34,362 nt of DNA from Oscillospiraceae bacterium (GCA_017560985.1 JAFZDX010000058.1:1-34362), one strand, 5' to 3'. Positions 1 to 8,350 are shown, counted from the stretch's first letter. Translations and numbers: made by a program. Notes: generated by a model from the sequence alone, not told the origin.

Positions 1-2
1 CA

Positions 3-1469
3 AAAGCTGCTGACGTTGGTGCTGACCTTGTTGGTAAAGTTGAAGCTGGTATCCCAGAAGACGACCCACGTAACCCAGCTGTTATCGCTGACAACGTTGG
101 TGACAACGTAGGTGACGTTGCTGGTATGGGTGCTGACCTGTTCGAATCTTATGTAGGTTCTATCATCTCTGCTATCACACTTGGTCTTGTATGGCAGAAC
201 ACAAACGCTGTAGTTATCGAAAACGGCGCTGCTATCTTCCCAGTAGTTCTTTCTGCTCTGGGTGTTATCGCTTCTGTTATCGGTTCCACATTCGTTAAAG
301 GTAAAGAAGGCACATCTCCACAGAAAGCTCTGAACATGGGCGAATACACAGCTGACGCTATCGTTGTTGTTGGTTCTATCGCTCTGTCAAAAGTATTCTT
401 TGGCAGCTTTGCTCCAGCTGGTGCTATCATCGCTGGTCTTATCGTTGGTCTGCTCATCGGTACAGTTACAGAAATGTACACATCTGGCGACTACAAATCA
501 GTTCAGAAAATTGCAGAACAGTCTGAAACAGGTGCTGCTACAACAATCATCTCCGGTCTGGCTGTTGGTATGACATCTACAGCTGTTCCAGTTCTCCTCA
601 TCTGTGTAGGCATCTATGTTGCTTTCGCAGTATGTGGTCTGTACGGTATCGCTCTTGCAGCTGTTGGTATGCTGTCCACAACAGGTATTACTGTTGCTGT
701 TGACGCTTACGGCCCAATCGCTGACAACGCTGGTGGTATCGCAGAAATGTCTGGTCTGGAAGACTCCGTTCGTGAAATCACAGACTCCCTCGACGCTGTA
801 GGTAACACAACAGCTGCTATGGGTAAAGGTTTCGCTATCGGTTCCGCAGCTCTCACATCTCTGGCTCTGTTCGTTTCTTACGCTGAAGCTGTAGGTCTCG
901 AATCTATCAACATTCTTTCACACACAACAATCATCGGTCTGATGATCGGTGGTATGCTGCCATTCTTCTTCTCTGCATTCACAATGGAATCTGTTTCTAA
1001 AGCAGCATTCTCCATGATCGAAGAAGTTCGTCGTCAGTTCCGTACAATTCCAGGTATCATGGAAGGTACAGGCAAACCTGACTACGCAGCTTGCGTAGAC
1101 ATCTCTACAAAAGCTTCCCTCAGAGAAATGATCGTTCCAGGTGTTATGGCTGTTGTTGCTCCACTGCTGGTTGGCTTCCTGCTTGGTACAGAAGCTGTTG
1201 GCGGTATGCTGGCAGGTTCCCTGGTAACAGGTGTTCTGATGGCTATCTTCATGTCCAACGCTGGTGGTGCATGGGATAACGCTAAAAAATACATCGAAAA
1301 CGGCACACACGGCGGCAAAGGCTCCGATGCTCATAAAGCAGCTGTTGTAGGTGACACAGTAGGTGACCCATTCAAAGATACATCCGGTCCAGCTATCAAC
1401 ATCCTCATCAAACTGATGACAATCGTTGCTCTGGTATTCTGCAATGTATTCGTAGGTATCCTGCTGTAA
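3..1469 (+). CDS. hppA: K+-dependent membrane-bound pyrophosphatase (ion-pumping), 5' end outside window
   Basis: Integral membrane enzyme that couples PPi hydrolysis to Na+ and/or H+ export. The frame is open from base 3, so the N-terminal part (roughly 180-210 residues by comparison with the family) lies outside the window. The visible part begins in the catalytic region: a K-V-E motif, then EDDPRNP and [11 protein letters not shown], the acidic Mg-PPi binding loops. Many hydrophobic helices follow. The segment [10 protein letters not shown] has Ala and Gly where K+-independent enzymes have Lys and Thr, which places it in the K+-dependent class. Whether Na+ or H+ is pumped is not decided here. 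A later conserved block ([14 protein letters not shown], then [15 protein letters not shown]) is intact and the protein ends normally. Codon use is strongly biased (GCT, GGT, ACA, GTT), more so than most neighbours, which suggests high expression. An intrinsic terminator follows. Confidence 0.97.
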   Translation, partial: KAADVGADLVGKVEAGIPEDDPRNPAVIADNVGDNVGDVAGMGADLFESYVGSIISAITLGLVWQNTNAVVIENGAAIFPVVLSALGVIASVIGSTFVKGKEGTSPQKALNMGEYTADAIVVVGSIALSKVFFGSFAPAGAIIAGLIVGLLIGTVTEMYTSGDYKSVQKIAEQSETGAATTIISGLAVGMTSTAVPVLLICVGIYVAFAVCGLYGIALAAVGMLSTTGITVAVDAYGPIADNAGGIAEMSGLEDSVREITDSLDAVGNTTAAMGKGFAIGSAALTSLALFVSYAEAVGLESINILSHTTIIGLMIGGMLPFFFSAFTMESVSKAAFSMIEEVRRQFRTIPGIMEGTGKPDYAACVDISTKASLREMIVPGVMAVVAPLLVGFLLGTEAVGGMLAGSLVTGVLMAIFMSNAGGAWDNAKKYIENGTHGGKGSDAHKAAVVGDTVGDPFKDTSGPAINILIKLMTIVALVFCNVFVGILL

Positions 1470-1490
1470 TATTTAGCATAATGCATATTA

Positions 1491-1521
1491 AAAGACTGTC
1501 TTGCAAAAGACAGTCTTTTTT
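1491..1521 (+). terminator. Intrinsic terminator of hppA
   Basis: A perfect 10-bp stem AAAGACTGTC / GACAGTCTTT with an 8-nt loop is followed by a run of T. It lies 21 nt after the hppA stop codon. Confidence 0.9.
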
Positions 1522-1530
1522 GTTTATAAT
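1501..1530 (+). promoter_or_regulatory. Promoter of the MBL-fold hydrolase gene
   Basis: TTGCAA (1501-1506), an 18-nt spacer and TATAAT (1525-1530). The -35 box begins in the loop of the hppA terminator, so the two signals overlap. Transcription would start about 24 nt upstream of the ATG at 1561. Confidence 0.65.
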
Positions 1531-1560
1531 ATATGTAATTGTAAAGTGGGGGCATATATT

Positions 1561-2424
1561 ATGAAACTTATATTCTTATCAGAAAATTCAGTTGTGAAAG
1601 ATGGGCTGAAAGGCGAACACGGCACATCTGTTTATTTTGAAAAAGGTGACGTAAAAATGGTTTTTGACTGCGGTTATTTTGGTGCTGCAGGTGAAAATGC
1701 TGATAAACTTGGCATAGACCTTTCAAAAGTAAATGTTGTTGCTTTCAGCCATAATCACGTTGACCACGCAGGTGGATTTGTATTTATGAAAGATAAATTT
1801 ACCTCCGGTGTGCAGATATTATTACACAAAGGCTTCCACATCCGCAAATACTGGGACCATCGTTTTGACCCAAAAACTGACCCGACAGCAGCTGACAATC
1901 TTGAAATGGTTGGTCCTGCAATGCCACTTGAATGGTTCTTTCCAAATGGCAAATTTGGTATGAGAATTGTTGCAGATGACCTGTATAAAATCAGCGAAGA
2001 TGTTTATCTTGTTGGCAATTTCCCAGTACAGAGGGGGATAGAAGCAGTTTTTCCTGCCTCCCGTATGGAAACACCATCCGGTGATTATGTTGTAGACGAA
2101 TTCCCCGATGAACAGGTTTGTGTAATCAAAGTTAAAGAAGGTCTGGTAATACTTTCAGGCTGTGCCCACAACGGCATTATGAACATAATCGAAACAGTTA
2201 AAAAACATTTCCCAGGCGAAAAAATTCATGCTGTATTTGGCGGTACACACCTTGTTCCTTATAACCCACAGCGTGTTGCTGAAACTGTAAAATATTTCAA
2301 CGAGAGTGGCATTAACTATGCAGGTGTATGTCATTGCACAGGTCCTGCCATTGCAGACTTTGCTGATAAAGTAACCTGTTATGTAAAAACGGGCGCCGGT
2401 CTAACACTGGAATTTGAAGATTAA
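1561..2424 (+). CDS. MBL-fold metallo-hydrolase (COG1237-like, DHMPT-synthase-related)
   Basis: A 287-residue cytosolic metallo-beta-lactamase-fold protein. The start ATG at 1561 is preceded by GGGGG at 1548-1552. An N-terminal EHGTSVYFE strand resembles the 'EHGLS' signature of the COG1237 subgroup, which includes archaeal dihydropterin-linked aminobenzene phosphate synthases. The metal-binding motif H-N-H-V-D-H is at residues 64-69. Further conserved pieces are GCAHNGI (a likely metal-ligand His), FGGTHLVPY and a C-terminal CHCTGPAI. The substrate in bacteria that do not make methanopterin is unknown, so only hydrolase class is claimed. It has its own promoter and a strong terminator, so it appears monocistronic. 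Confidence 0.88.
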   Translation: MKLIFLSENSVVKDGLKGEHGTSVYFEKGDVKMVFDCGYFGAAGENADKLGIDLSKVNVVAFSHNHVDHAGGFVFMKDKFTSGVQILLHKGFHIRKYWDHRFDPKTDPTAADNLEMVGPAMPLEWFFPNGKFGMRIVADDLYKISEDVYLVGNFPVQRGIEAVFPASRMETPSGDYVVDEFPDEQVCVIKVKEGLVILSGCAHNGIMNIIETVKKHFPGEKIHAVFGGTHLVPYNPQRVAETVKYFNESGINYAGVCHCTGPAIADFADKVTCYVKTGAGLTLEFED

Positions 2425-2429
2425 AATAA

Positions 2430-2467
2430 AAAATGTCATTCCCAAATTATACTGGGAATGACATTTT
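2430..2467. terminator. Bidirectional terminator between convergent genes
   Basis: A 15-bp perfect stem AAAATGTCATTCCCA / TGGGAATGACATTTT with an 8-nt loop. It serves the MBL hydrolase on the plus strand and the nucleosidase on the minus strand, whose stop codon is 3 bp away. Confidence 0.92.
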
Positions 2468-2469
2468 GT

Positions 2470-3177
2470 TTATATCTTTTTAAGTATGTTGTATACAAAA
2501 TCAGACAGCTTATCCATTACAGAATAATCATAGGATTCTTTAAGTATTTCATTATTGGAAACACCTTTTACAGAGATAGCAGGTATGCTGAATCTGTCCG
2601 CAATCTGATACATAGCATAGCCTTCCATATCTTCGCCACTAACATTGAATTTATTGTAGAACAGCATAATTTTATCATATTCCTTGTTCCACATATCACC
2701 AGAACCCAACCTGCCGCAGATAACATCTTTATCAGCATCTGATAATGCTACAGAAATAAGTTTTTCGTCAGATTTATAAATAACAGGGCTGTTATCGATA
2801 CTTTCGCTGAATGTTACCAGTTTTGCCCTTGAAAGGCTTGTGCCTGCACCCTCGGGCGCAGAATCAAACTTAGTTGAGTTTATATTGATACAGTCGTTTA
2901 CAATAACAAGACTGCCTTTGTGTATGTCACCGTAGCCGCCGATTATACCGTAATTGAAGAAACAGTCAGGTGAATATGTAACGGATATATATGTCACCAG
3001 GGATGCCATATTTACCATACCAACACCAGAAATGCATATTAATAAAGTGTTTTCACCCAAAGTTCCACGATAAATTTCAAAATTGTGACAGCTTTCATCC
3101 TTTAAATCAGACATCCTGTTTATCAAAGGCTGTGCCTCGCTTTTCATTGCACATACAACGGCTATTGTTTTATTCAT
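2470..3177 (-). CDS. 5'-methylthioadenosine/S-adenosylhomocysteine nucleosidase-like protein (purine phosphorylase family)
   Basis: A 235-residue protein of the PNP/UDP phosphorylase superfamily. The N-terminus IAVVCAMKSEAQPL matches the first strand and acidic residue of MTA/SAH nucleosidases. A YGDIHKGSLVIVND segment, an SGDMW motif (family 'SGD') and DMEGYAMYQIA (family 'DMEGAA', ribose-binding Glu) follow. The ending ISVKGVSNNE replaces the usual 'R.ISD' with its catalytic Asp, so the substrate or activity may differ from classical MtnN. The start at 3177 is chosen over an in-frame ATG 33 nt upstream because AGGGG lies about 8 nt before it. It is transcribed alone from the promoter at 3211-3239. 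Confidence 0.85.
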   Translation of the reverse strand: MNKTIAVVCAMKSEAQPLINRMSDLKDESCHNFEIYRGTLGENTLLICISGVGMVNMASLVTYISVTYSPDCFFNYGIIGGYGDIHKGSLVIVNDCININSTKFDSAPEGAGTSLSRAKLVTFSESIDNSPVIYKSDEKLISVALSDADKDVICGRLGSGDMWNKEYDKIMLFYNKFNVSGEDMEGYAMYQIADRFSIPAISVKGVSNNEILKESYDYSVMDKLSDFVYNILKKI

Positions 3178-3210
3178 ATTGATTACCCCTATATACAGAT
3201 TTATAATCAA

Positions 3211-3239
3211 AGTATACCAATTTCAAATCTTATATTCAA
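3211..3239 (-). promoter_or_regulatory. Promoter of the nucleosidase gene
   Basis: On the minus strand: TTGAAT (3239-3234), a 17-nt spacer, and TATACT (3216-3211) preceded by TGG as an extended -10. It is divergent from the tRNA promoter 8 bp away. Confidence 0.6.
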
Positions 3240-3247
3240 GAAAATAC

Positions 3248-3276
3248 TTGCAATTTCAATATACTTGTGGTATTAT
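3248..3276 (+). promoter_or_regulatory. Promoter of tRNA-Ala
   Basis: TTGCAA (3248-3253), a 17-nt spacer and TATTAT (3271-3276) preceded by TGG (extended -10). A TATAAT overlapping at 3274-3279 could be an alternative -10 but would give a 20-nt spacer. Confidence 0.6.
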
Positions 3277-3295
3277 AATCAAGTACCAAACATAT

Positions 3296-3370
<75 letters not shown>

Positions 3371-3371
<1 letters not shown>

Positions 3372-3397
3372 AAGACCTGACACAAGTCAGGTCTTTT
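3371..3397 (+). terminator. Terminator of tRNA-Ala
   Basis: A 10-bp stem AAAGACCTGA / TCAGGTCTTT with a 6-nt loop and trailing T. It begins at the last base of the tRNA, so little trailer RNA is made. Confidence 0.9.
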
Positions 3398-3448
3398 TAT
3401 ATTTATCCGATTTTCGCCATATACAGATTCAATTATATAAATTAACCA

Positions 3449-3489
3449 AAACAGACTGATATATTTAATATGTTTGTCTGTTTCTTTTT
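3449..3489 (+). other. Stem-loop with T-rich tail, function unclear
   Basis: The 8-bp inverted repeat AAACAGAC (3449-3456) / GTCTGTTT (3476-3483), with a 19-nt AT-rich loop, is followed by CTTTTTATT. It may be a back-up terminator for read-through from the tRNA, since it sits just upstream of the dipeptidase promoter. The long loop makes this uncertain. The rest of 3398-3493 shows nothing else. Confidence 0.35.
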
Positions 3490-3493
3490 ATTG

Positions 3494-3521
3494 TTGATAT
3501 ATGTTATATTAATAATATAAA
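3494..3521 (+). promoter_or_regulatory. Promoter of the C69 dipeptidase gene
   Basis: TTGATA (3494-3499), a 16-nt spacer and TATAAA (3516-3521), about 30 nt upstream of the ATG. Confidence 0.5.
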
Positions 3522-3550
3522 GCATTTATTTAAATAAATGGAGGTACGTT

Positions 3551-5059
3551 ATGGAAAAATTGGTATATGAATATATGGGCAGCGACAGAGGTAACTGTTC
3601 CACAGCTATCGTGGGTAAAAACGCATCAGTTACAGGCAAAGTTCTGCTGGCTCATAATGAAGATGACACAGAGGCTGTGGTACAGACCCATCTTGTTCCA
3701 AGAATCAAACATAAACCAGGCACAGTTATCACATTTGCAGATGCATCTGCAGTTATTCCACAGGTAGAAGAAACATATGCTTACTACTGGTCAGAAGTTC
3801 GCTGTGAAGGCGGTATTTCTTTTGCTGACGGCTTTGTAAATGAATTTGGTGTGGCAGTTGTTTCAAATGCTTGCCGTCCAAGTAAAGACGCAACTGGCAG
3901 TCATTCCGACAACAGAGAAGCTTATGGTATAGGCTACGGCATCAGAAGACTGGTAGCAGAAAGAGCAAAAACAGCCCGTGAAGGTGTACAGGTTATCGCT
4001 CAGCTGGTTGAACAGTTCGGCTATTTCTCATCACGTTCATATCAGGTTGTAGACAAAGATGAAGCCTGGGTTGTACAGGTGCCAAAAGGCTTTAACATTG
4101 TGGCACAGCGTGTAGGCGATGATGAAGTTTACTACATCCCTAACTGGTATACAATACATAAAATTGATTTGAACGACAAAGACAATTTCTATGCTTCACC
4201 AAACCTTATACCACACGCAATCCAGCAGGGCTGGTATACACCGGCAGTAGAAGGCGACTGGTCAGACTTTGACTTTGCACTTACATATCAGGAAGGTGTA
4301 AAGAAACAGTACAACCTTTACCGCGCAAGAAATGCCTGGAGAATCCTTAAAGGCATTGAACTGGGTGAAGACGAAATTACTCCATTCTCAATGAAAGCAG
4401 ACAGAAAATATTCTGCAGACGATTTGAAACAGGTTATGCGCAGTCACTACCTTGGCACACCTGATGACGAAACAGAAGGTCTGAAAAAGAACCCACACCG
4501 CGGTTACTACTCACCACTGACAATCTGTAACCCAATGACAGTTGAAAGCATTGTTGTGGAATTCAATGAAGATATCAATCTTACAAGAATGCTGCGTGCC
4601 GCACCAAAAGGCTGTGTATCACCATATACACCTTGGTACCCTGTTGCTCTTACAAGAATTCCAAAAGGCTATAACTGGATGAGCCCGCAGGCTTCACAGG
4701 CAGCACATTTCTATGTGGATAATGAAGAACTGGTTTATAACCCAGAAAAAGCATTCTGGGCATTTAAAGTTCTGCTTTACTTCACAGAATTTGATTACAA
4801 AGGCACACACAAAGTAATCGAAGAAGAAATAGCAAAACTGGAAAAAGCCTGGGAAGTTGAAAAAGATGCTATTGAAGGCGCTTACAAGGCACTGAAAGCA
4901 GTTGACGAAGCCGCTGCAAAAGAATACCTGACACAGTATACCTGCGCACAGGCACAGAAATCCTGGGATTGGGCACATTATATGATTTCCAAACTGGGCG
5001 AAGCCAGAATTATGGACAACTGCAAAGTATGGAATGACGAAAACGAATTTGGCGAATAA
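3551..5059 (+). CDS. C69-family dipeptidase (PepD type)
   Basis: A 502-residue Ntn-hydrolase. The segment NCSTAIVGKNASVTGKVLLA followed by HNEDD matches the start of mature C69 dipeptidases ('C.T..VGK.A..DG....RNED'). Cys16 would be the N-terminal nucleophile exposed by autocatalytic removal of a 15-residue propeptide. No signal peptide is seen, so it should be cytosolic and degrade dipeptides to amino acids. Further family blocks include ADGFVNEFGVAVVSNAC, RSYQVVDKDEAWVVQV and a C-terminal helical stretch. GGAGG at 3540-3544 fixes the start. It has its own promoter and a strong terminator, so it is a single-gene unit. Confidence 0.93.
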   Translation: MEKLVYEYMGSDRGNCSTAIVGKNASVTGKVLLAHNEDDTEAVVQTHLVPRIKHKPGTVITFADASAVIPQVEETYAYYWSEVRCEGGISFADGFVNEFGVAVVSNACRPSKDATGSHSDNREAYGIGYGIRRLVAERAKTAREGVQVIAQLVEQFGYFSSRSYQVVDKDEAWVVQVPKGFNIVAQRVGDDEVYYIPNWYTIHKIDLNDKDNFYASPNLIPHAIQQGWYTPAVEGDWSDFDFALTYQEGVKKQYNLYRARNAWRILKGIELGEDEITPFSMKADRKYSADDLKQVMRSHYLGTPDDETEGLKKNPHRGYYSPLTICNPMTVESIVVEFNEDINLTRMLRAAPKGCVSPYTPWYPVALTRIPKGYNWMSPQASQAAHFYVDNEELVYNPEKAFWAFKVLLYFTEFDYKGTHKVIEEEIAKLEKAWEVEKDAIEGAYKALKAVDEAAAKEYLTQYTCAQAQKSWDWAHYMISKLGEARIMDNCKVWNDENEFGE

Positions 5060-5076
5060 TTGAATTATTGCAAAAC

Positions 5077-5102
5077 AAAAGGCAGGGGAAACCCTGCCTT
5101 TT
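5077..5102. terminator. Bidirectional terminator with GAAA loop
   Basis: An 11-bp stem AAAAGGCAGGG / CCCTGCCTTTT closed by a GAAA tetraloop. It ends the dipeptidase gene and, read on the minus strand, the BlaI/M56 operon that converges on it. Confidence 0.9.
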
Positions 5103-5113
5103 ATGGTTTTATG

Positions 5114-7054
5114 TTATTCTGTCCAATAACTTGAAAGATTTACTTTTTCCCCTGTATCAAGGTCAATGTAGTAACAGGAAATATTTGTTTCAAACAGTTT
5201 TCCGTTACATACTTCGCCCAGAGATGAGTAGTATGCTTCTGCAGATACAGAAATATCTGTTTCTTTCAGGGTTTCCTTATGAATTTTCACAAGCTGGGTT
5301 TTGCTTATCGGCAGGTAGATAAAACTGTTGTCAAATGTAACTCTGAATGATGCATCATTCAATTCCACTTCTTTTATCAGAATCTTGTTTTCACCGCTTA
5401 TATCTGCACGGTAAATATAATATTTACTCATATCACCGTTTTCCCATACACAGTAGAACATATAGCTGTTTGTCATATGGCTTGACCATACACTTTCATT
5501 GGCTTCGGTAAACAGGACCATCTGTCCGTTTTCATCTGTTCTGTACAGTCTGCCGACATTGTCTTCTGTTGTTCTTACCCATATAGAGCCATCTGATGCA
5601 ATTCTTGTACCTGTGGATATACGTTCTGTTTTTTCAAATTCAAGAGTTTCGGGGTCTATCCTGTATGTATCGCCCTGAAAATAGTAAAGCTGATTATTAT
5701 ATGTGCCTTTGCTTACAGCAACACTGCTGAGCATCAACTCTGCCGGCAGTTTGGTTTTCTTTATATTTTCCCCATTGGTGTCCATAGAAACCACTTCGCC
5801 CAATGAGGTGAAAATATAAAGTCTACCGTCAAAATACTCCAGATCAGTCGGAATTTCATATAAAGTTGCATCAAAGGTATACAGCTCTATTACAGTTTCA
5901 TCAGCTTTGTTCATCTTTTTGATTTTTACTGCATCTTTGAAATAGATATAATCAGCATCCTCTGCAATAAAAATATTTCTGTTGTTATTGGAAAGAATGG
6001 AAGATGTTTTTGAAAGATAATTATTAGATGAACTGCCTGTACAGGATACAAACAGTGTACTTGAAAGGCACAGTATCAGTATACCGGCTATTGCCATTCT
6101 GCCGCTTTTCTTGACAGTGGTATCATAAATATTTTTAAAACGTGAGGCAAGAGCTGTTTTATCCATTGAAAAGTATGTTGAAAATGCAGTTTTTCTTATA
6201 ACACCGGCTTTTACCATTTTCAGAATACTGTCACTGTACAACTGTTTGAACTCTTCACTCTGGCCGGCAATCACATCATTATCACAGCATATTTCTACAT
6301 CTTTCTGTGCCTGTCTGTCCATCAGCCATACCAGTGGGTTAAACCAGTGCATACAGCAGGAAAGCATCAGCACAAATTTATACAGTATGTCTTTACGTTT
6401 GTAATGTGTCAGCTCGTGGCGCAGCATCATTTCCAGCATATCATCTGTCATTTCAATGTCAGGAACAAATATAACAGGGAAAACAATGCCCATTATCATT
6501 GCTGTGCTTATACAGCTGCAACGATATATTTTCAGCCTGCGGTTTATGTTCATTTCGCTGCACAGTCTGTTCAGCATTTCCTGCCCGTCATTATCCGGCG
6601 TGGATAATCTTTTCATTTTTGCCTTTGCAAACATATATTGAACAGTAAAGTAAACCAGCAGTCCTATATTGCCCAGGGACCATACCCATTCAATCACACT
6701 GTGCAAAACTATTCTTGGAAAAGCGGTAAATGCAGGTTTTTCAAGTTGCCGGGACGGGTCTATGGCAATATTGTTTTCAGCAATATCTTCCTGCTGTTCT
6801 ATATAATCCAGCACATCATTTCTCACTATTGCAAAATTTGGCAAATCAGCATTTATCAGGTGCTGTGTGTCAGCGCTGTGCCAGATATCAAATGGTATCA
6901 GCAATCTTACAGCAATTACAAGCCATATGAAATACCTTGCTTTTGCCACATATCTTTTGTCCATTACAGGCACAAGCAAAAGCATAATTGCAATAATAAG
7001 CGAAACAGGGAAGATGATTTCTATATAAGGAGTCAATAATTCAAAATCAAACAT
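5114..7054 (-). CDS. BlaR1-like M56 metalloprotease with C-terminal propeller-like sensor
   Basis: A 646-residue membrane protein. N-terminal hydrophobic helices (about residues 8-30, 40-55, 115-130) lead into a cytosolic zinc protease domain with HELTH at residues 213-217 and the BlaR1/MecR1 hallmark HWFNPLVWLMDRQAQKD plus EICCDNDVI. A further hydrophobic segment near residue 330 ends in LFVSC. The remaining ~300 residues carry repeated strand-turn units such as YIYFKDAV, LYIFTSLGEVVSMDTNG and LYYFQGDTYRIDPET, typical of DUF5050-like beta-propellers. There is no penicillin-binding SxxK/SxN/KTG domain. By analogy to BlaR1, binding of a ligand outside would activate the protease and lead to loss of the BlaI partner. 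GGAGGT lies before the ATG, 14 nt after the blaI-like stop, so it is co-transcribed with it. Confidence 0.88.
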   Translation of the reverse strand: MFDFELLTPYIEIIFPVSLIIAIMLLLVPVMDKRYVAKARYFIWLVIAVRLLIPFDIWHSADTQHLINADLPNFAIVRNDVLDYIEQQEDIAENNIAIDPSRQLEKPAFTAFPRIVLHSVIEWVWSLGNIGLLVYFTVQYMFAKAKMKRLSTPDNDGQEMLNRLCSEMNINRRLKIYRCSCISTAMIMGIVFPVIFVPDIEMTDDMLEMMLRHELTHYKRKDILYKFVLMLSCCMHWFNPLVWLMDRQAQKDVEICCDNDVIAGQSEEFKQLYSDSILKMVKAGVIRKTAFSTYFSMDKTALASRFKNIYDTTVKKSGRMAIAGILILCLSSTLFVSCTGSSSNNYLSKTSSILSNNNRNIFIAEDADYIYFKDAVKIKKMNKADETVIELYTFDATLYEIPTDLEYFDGRLYIFTSLGEVVSMDTNGENIKKTKLPAELMLSSVAVSKGTYNNQLYYFQGDTYRIDPETLEFEKTERISTGTRIASDGSIWVRTTEDNVGRLYRTDENGQMVLFTEANESVWSSHMTNSYMFYCVWENGDMSKYYIYRADISGENKILIKEVELNDASFRVTFDNSFIYLPISKTQLVKIHKETLKETDISVSAEAYYSSLGEVCNGKLFETNISCYYIDLDTGEKVNLSSYWTE

Positions 7055-7068
7055 AAATACACCTCCTG

Positions 7069-7443
7069 CTATTTTCCTTTCAGTTCTTTCAGCAGTTGTT
7101 CCAGTTCATCAATATCACGGGCAGACAGTTCGTCACTGTCAGCAAGACTGGCAACAAAATGCTTTATACTGCCTTTGTGCAGACGGGAAAGAAAACTGCT
7201 GTTTTCAACTTGCATATATTCTTCCTTTGAAATTGCAGGGGAGTAAATGTTTTTATTACCGCTTTTTTCACTGGTAATAAAGCCTTTTTCCTGCAATCTG
7301 GACAGCATTGTCAGGATAGTGCTGTCTGACCATCCTTTATCGCTGAATTTTGTGTTGAAATAATTTCTCTGTACACTTTTGTCAGCGTCCCACAGTGCCA
7401 GCATCAGTTCCAGTTCTGTTTCAGGTAACTTTTTAATTTTCAT
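7069..7443 (-). CDS. BlaI/MecI/CopY-family transcriptional repressor (first copy)
   Basis: A 124-residue winged-helix repressor. The start LPETELELMLALWDADKSV, then SDSTILTMLSRLQEKGFI, is the typical BlaI recognition helix and wing region, and the C-terminal ~45 residues form the dimerisation helices. The stretch YMQVENSSFLSRLHKGS corresponds to the region around the protease cleavage site in BlaI, but the exact scissile bond cannot be assigned. It is the first gene of a two-gene unit with the M56 protease, and a dyad of BlaI-type boxes covers its promoter, so autorepression is expected. Confidence 0.93.
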   Translation of the reverse strand: MKIKKLPETELELMLALWDADKSVQRNYFNTKFSDKGWSDSTILTMLSRLQEKGFITSEKSGNKNIYSPAISKEEYMQVENSSFLSRLHKGSIKHFVASLADSDELSARDIDELEQLLKELKGK

Positions 7444-7451
7444 ATCATATC

Positions 7452-7494
7452 TCTGACAATAGTAGTAGTTTGATTATATTCTACAACTGTCGGA
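7452..7494 (-). promoter_or_regulatory. Predicted BlaI operator pair
   Basis: Two imperfect boxes at 7452-7467 and 7479-7494, centre to centre 27 bp, match the staphylococcal box TACTACATATGTAGTA at 10/16 and 11/16 positions. Together they form an inverted repeat: CTCTGACAATAGTAG and CTACAACTGTCGGAG are complementary at 12 of 15 positions. The right box overlaps the -10 element. Confidence 0.6.
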
Positions 7495-7506
7495 GAAAAA
7501 TGTCAA
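7478..7506 (-). promoter_or_regulatory. Promoter of the first BlaI/M56 operon
   Basis: On the minus strand: TTGACA (7506-7501), a 17-nt spacer and TAGAAT (7483-7478). This is a strong consensus promoter overlapped by the BlaI-type box. Confidence 0.75.
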
Positions 7507-7515
7507 TATATACTG

Positions 7516-7544
7516 TTGATTTATTTTTCTCAAGGCAATAAAAT
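7516..7544 (+). promoter_or_regulatory. Promoter of yaaA
   Basis: TTGATT (7516-7521), a 17-nt spacer and TAAAAT (7539-7544). It is back to back with the BlaI promoter: the two -35 boxes are only 9 bp apart. Confidence 0.55.
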
Positions 7545-7571
7545 ATAGGTATAAAATCAAAAGAGGTAACT

Positions 7572-8318
7572 ATGCTTAAAATAATTCTTTCTCCTGCCAA
7601 GAAGATGGTTGTAGACACTGACAGCCTGGAAACTGTGTCCCTGCCACCATTTCTCGATAAAACAGAAACCATAAAAAATGAACTGCAGTCCAAAACCTAT
7701 GCAGAACTGAAAAAACTGTGGGCCTGCAATGATAAAATTGCAGAAGAAAATGTTCAGCGACTTGAAAATATGAATTTGAACCGCAATATCACCCCGGCTA
7801 TATTGGCTTATGATGGCATTGCCTTCAAATATATGGCACCTGCAGTCTTTGACAACAGTCAGTTTGAGTATATACAGAATCATCTGTTTATACTGTCCGG
7901 CTTTTATGGGGTGGTACGTCCATTTGACGGAGTAGTGCCATACCGTCTGGAAATGCAGGCAAAGCTGAAAATCGGCGAAAAGAAAAATTTGTATGACTAC
8001 TGGGGCAGGGATCTATATGACTTTGTAACAAAAGATACAGACACAATAATCAACCTTGCATCAGAAGAATATTCCAAAACAATTTCAAAATATCTTTCGG
8101 ATAATATAAAGTTTATTACAATTACATTTGCTGATCTGATTGATGGTAAATTAATAGAAAAGGGTACAAAATGCAAAATGGCCCGCGGTGAAATGGTGCG
8201 ATTTATGGCGGAGAACAACATAGAAAATCCAGAAGAAATAAGGAAATTCAACAGATTGAATTATGAATTTTCACCACAGCACACCACCGAAACAAATATT
8301 GTGTTTATACAGAAATAG
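7572..8318 (+). CDS. yaaA: YaaA family peroxide-stress protein
   Basis: A 248-residue protein close to the usual YaaA length (about 250). Family signatures are the start MLKIILSPAKKM, PAILAYDGIAFKYM, FILSGFYGVVRPFD-V-PYRLEM, and LYDYWGRDLYDF followed by INLASEEYSK. In Escherichia coli, YaaA lowers free intracellular iron under H2O2 stress; the fold binds DNA. AGAGGT precedes the ATG. It is cytosolic, transcribed alone and ended by a terminator. The promoter is divergent from the BlaI/M56 unit, so BlaI binding might also affect it; that is inference. Confidence 0.95.
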   Translation: MLKIILSPAKKMVVDTDSLETVSLPPFLDKTETIKNELQSKTYAELKKLWACNDKIAEENVQRLENMNLNRNITPAILAYDGIAFKYMAPAVFDNSQFEYIQNHLFILSGFYGVVRPFDGVVPYRLEMQAKLKIGEKKNLYDYWGRDLYDFVTKDTDTIINLASEEYSKTISKYLSDNIKFITITFADLIDGKLIEKGTKCKMARGEMVRFMAENNIENPEEIRKFNRLNYEFSPQHTTETNIVFIQK

Positions 8319-8320
8319 TG

Positions 8321-8350
8321 ATATCCCTCTGGAAAGAGGGATATTTATTT
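8321..8350 (+). terminator. Terminator of yaaA
   Basis: A 10-bp stem ATATCCCTCT / AGAGGGATAT with a GGAA loop and TTATTT tail. Confidence 0.85.

Noticed and set aside
918..1334. Open frame antisense to hppA
   Set aside because: It arises from the strongly biased codon use of hppA on the other strand; the product is His/Cys/Asn-rich and has no ribosome binding site.
1501..1560. N-terminal extension of the MBL hydrolase from a TTG at 1501
   Set aside because: It would start inside the hppA terminator and run through the -10 box. ATG 1561 has a ribosome site and matches the family N-terminus.
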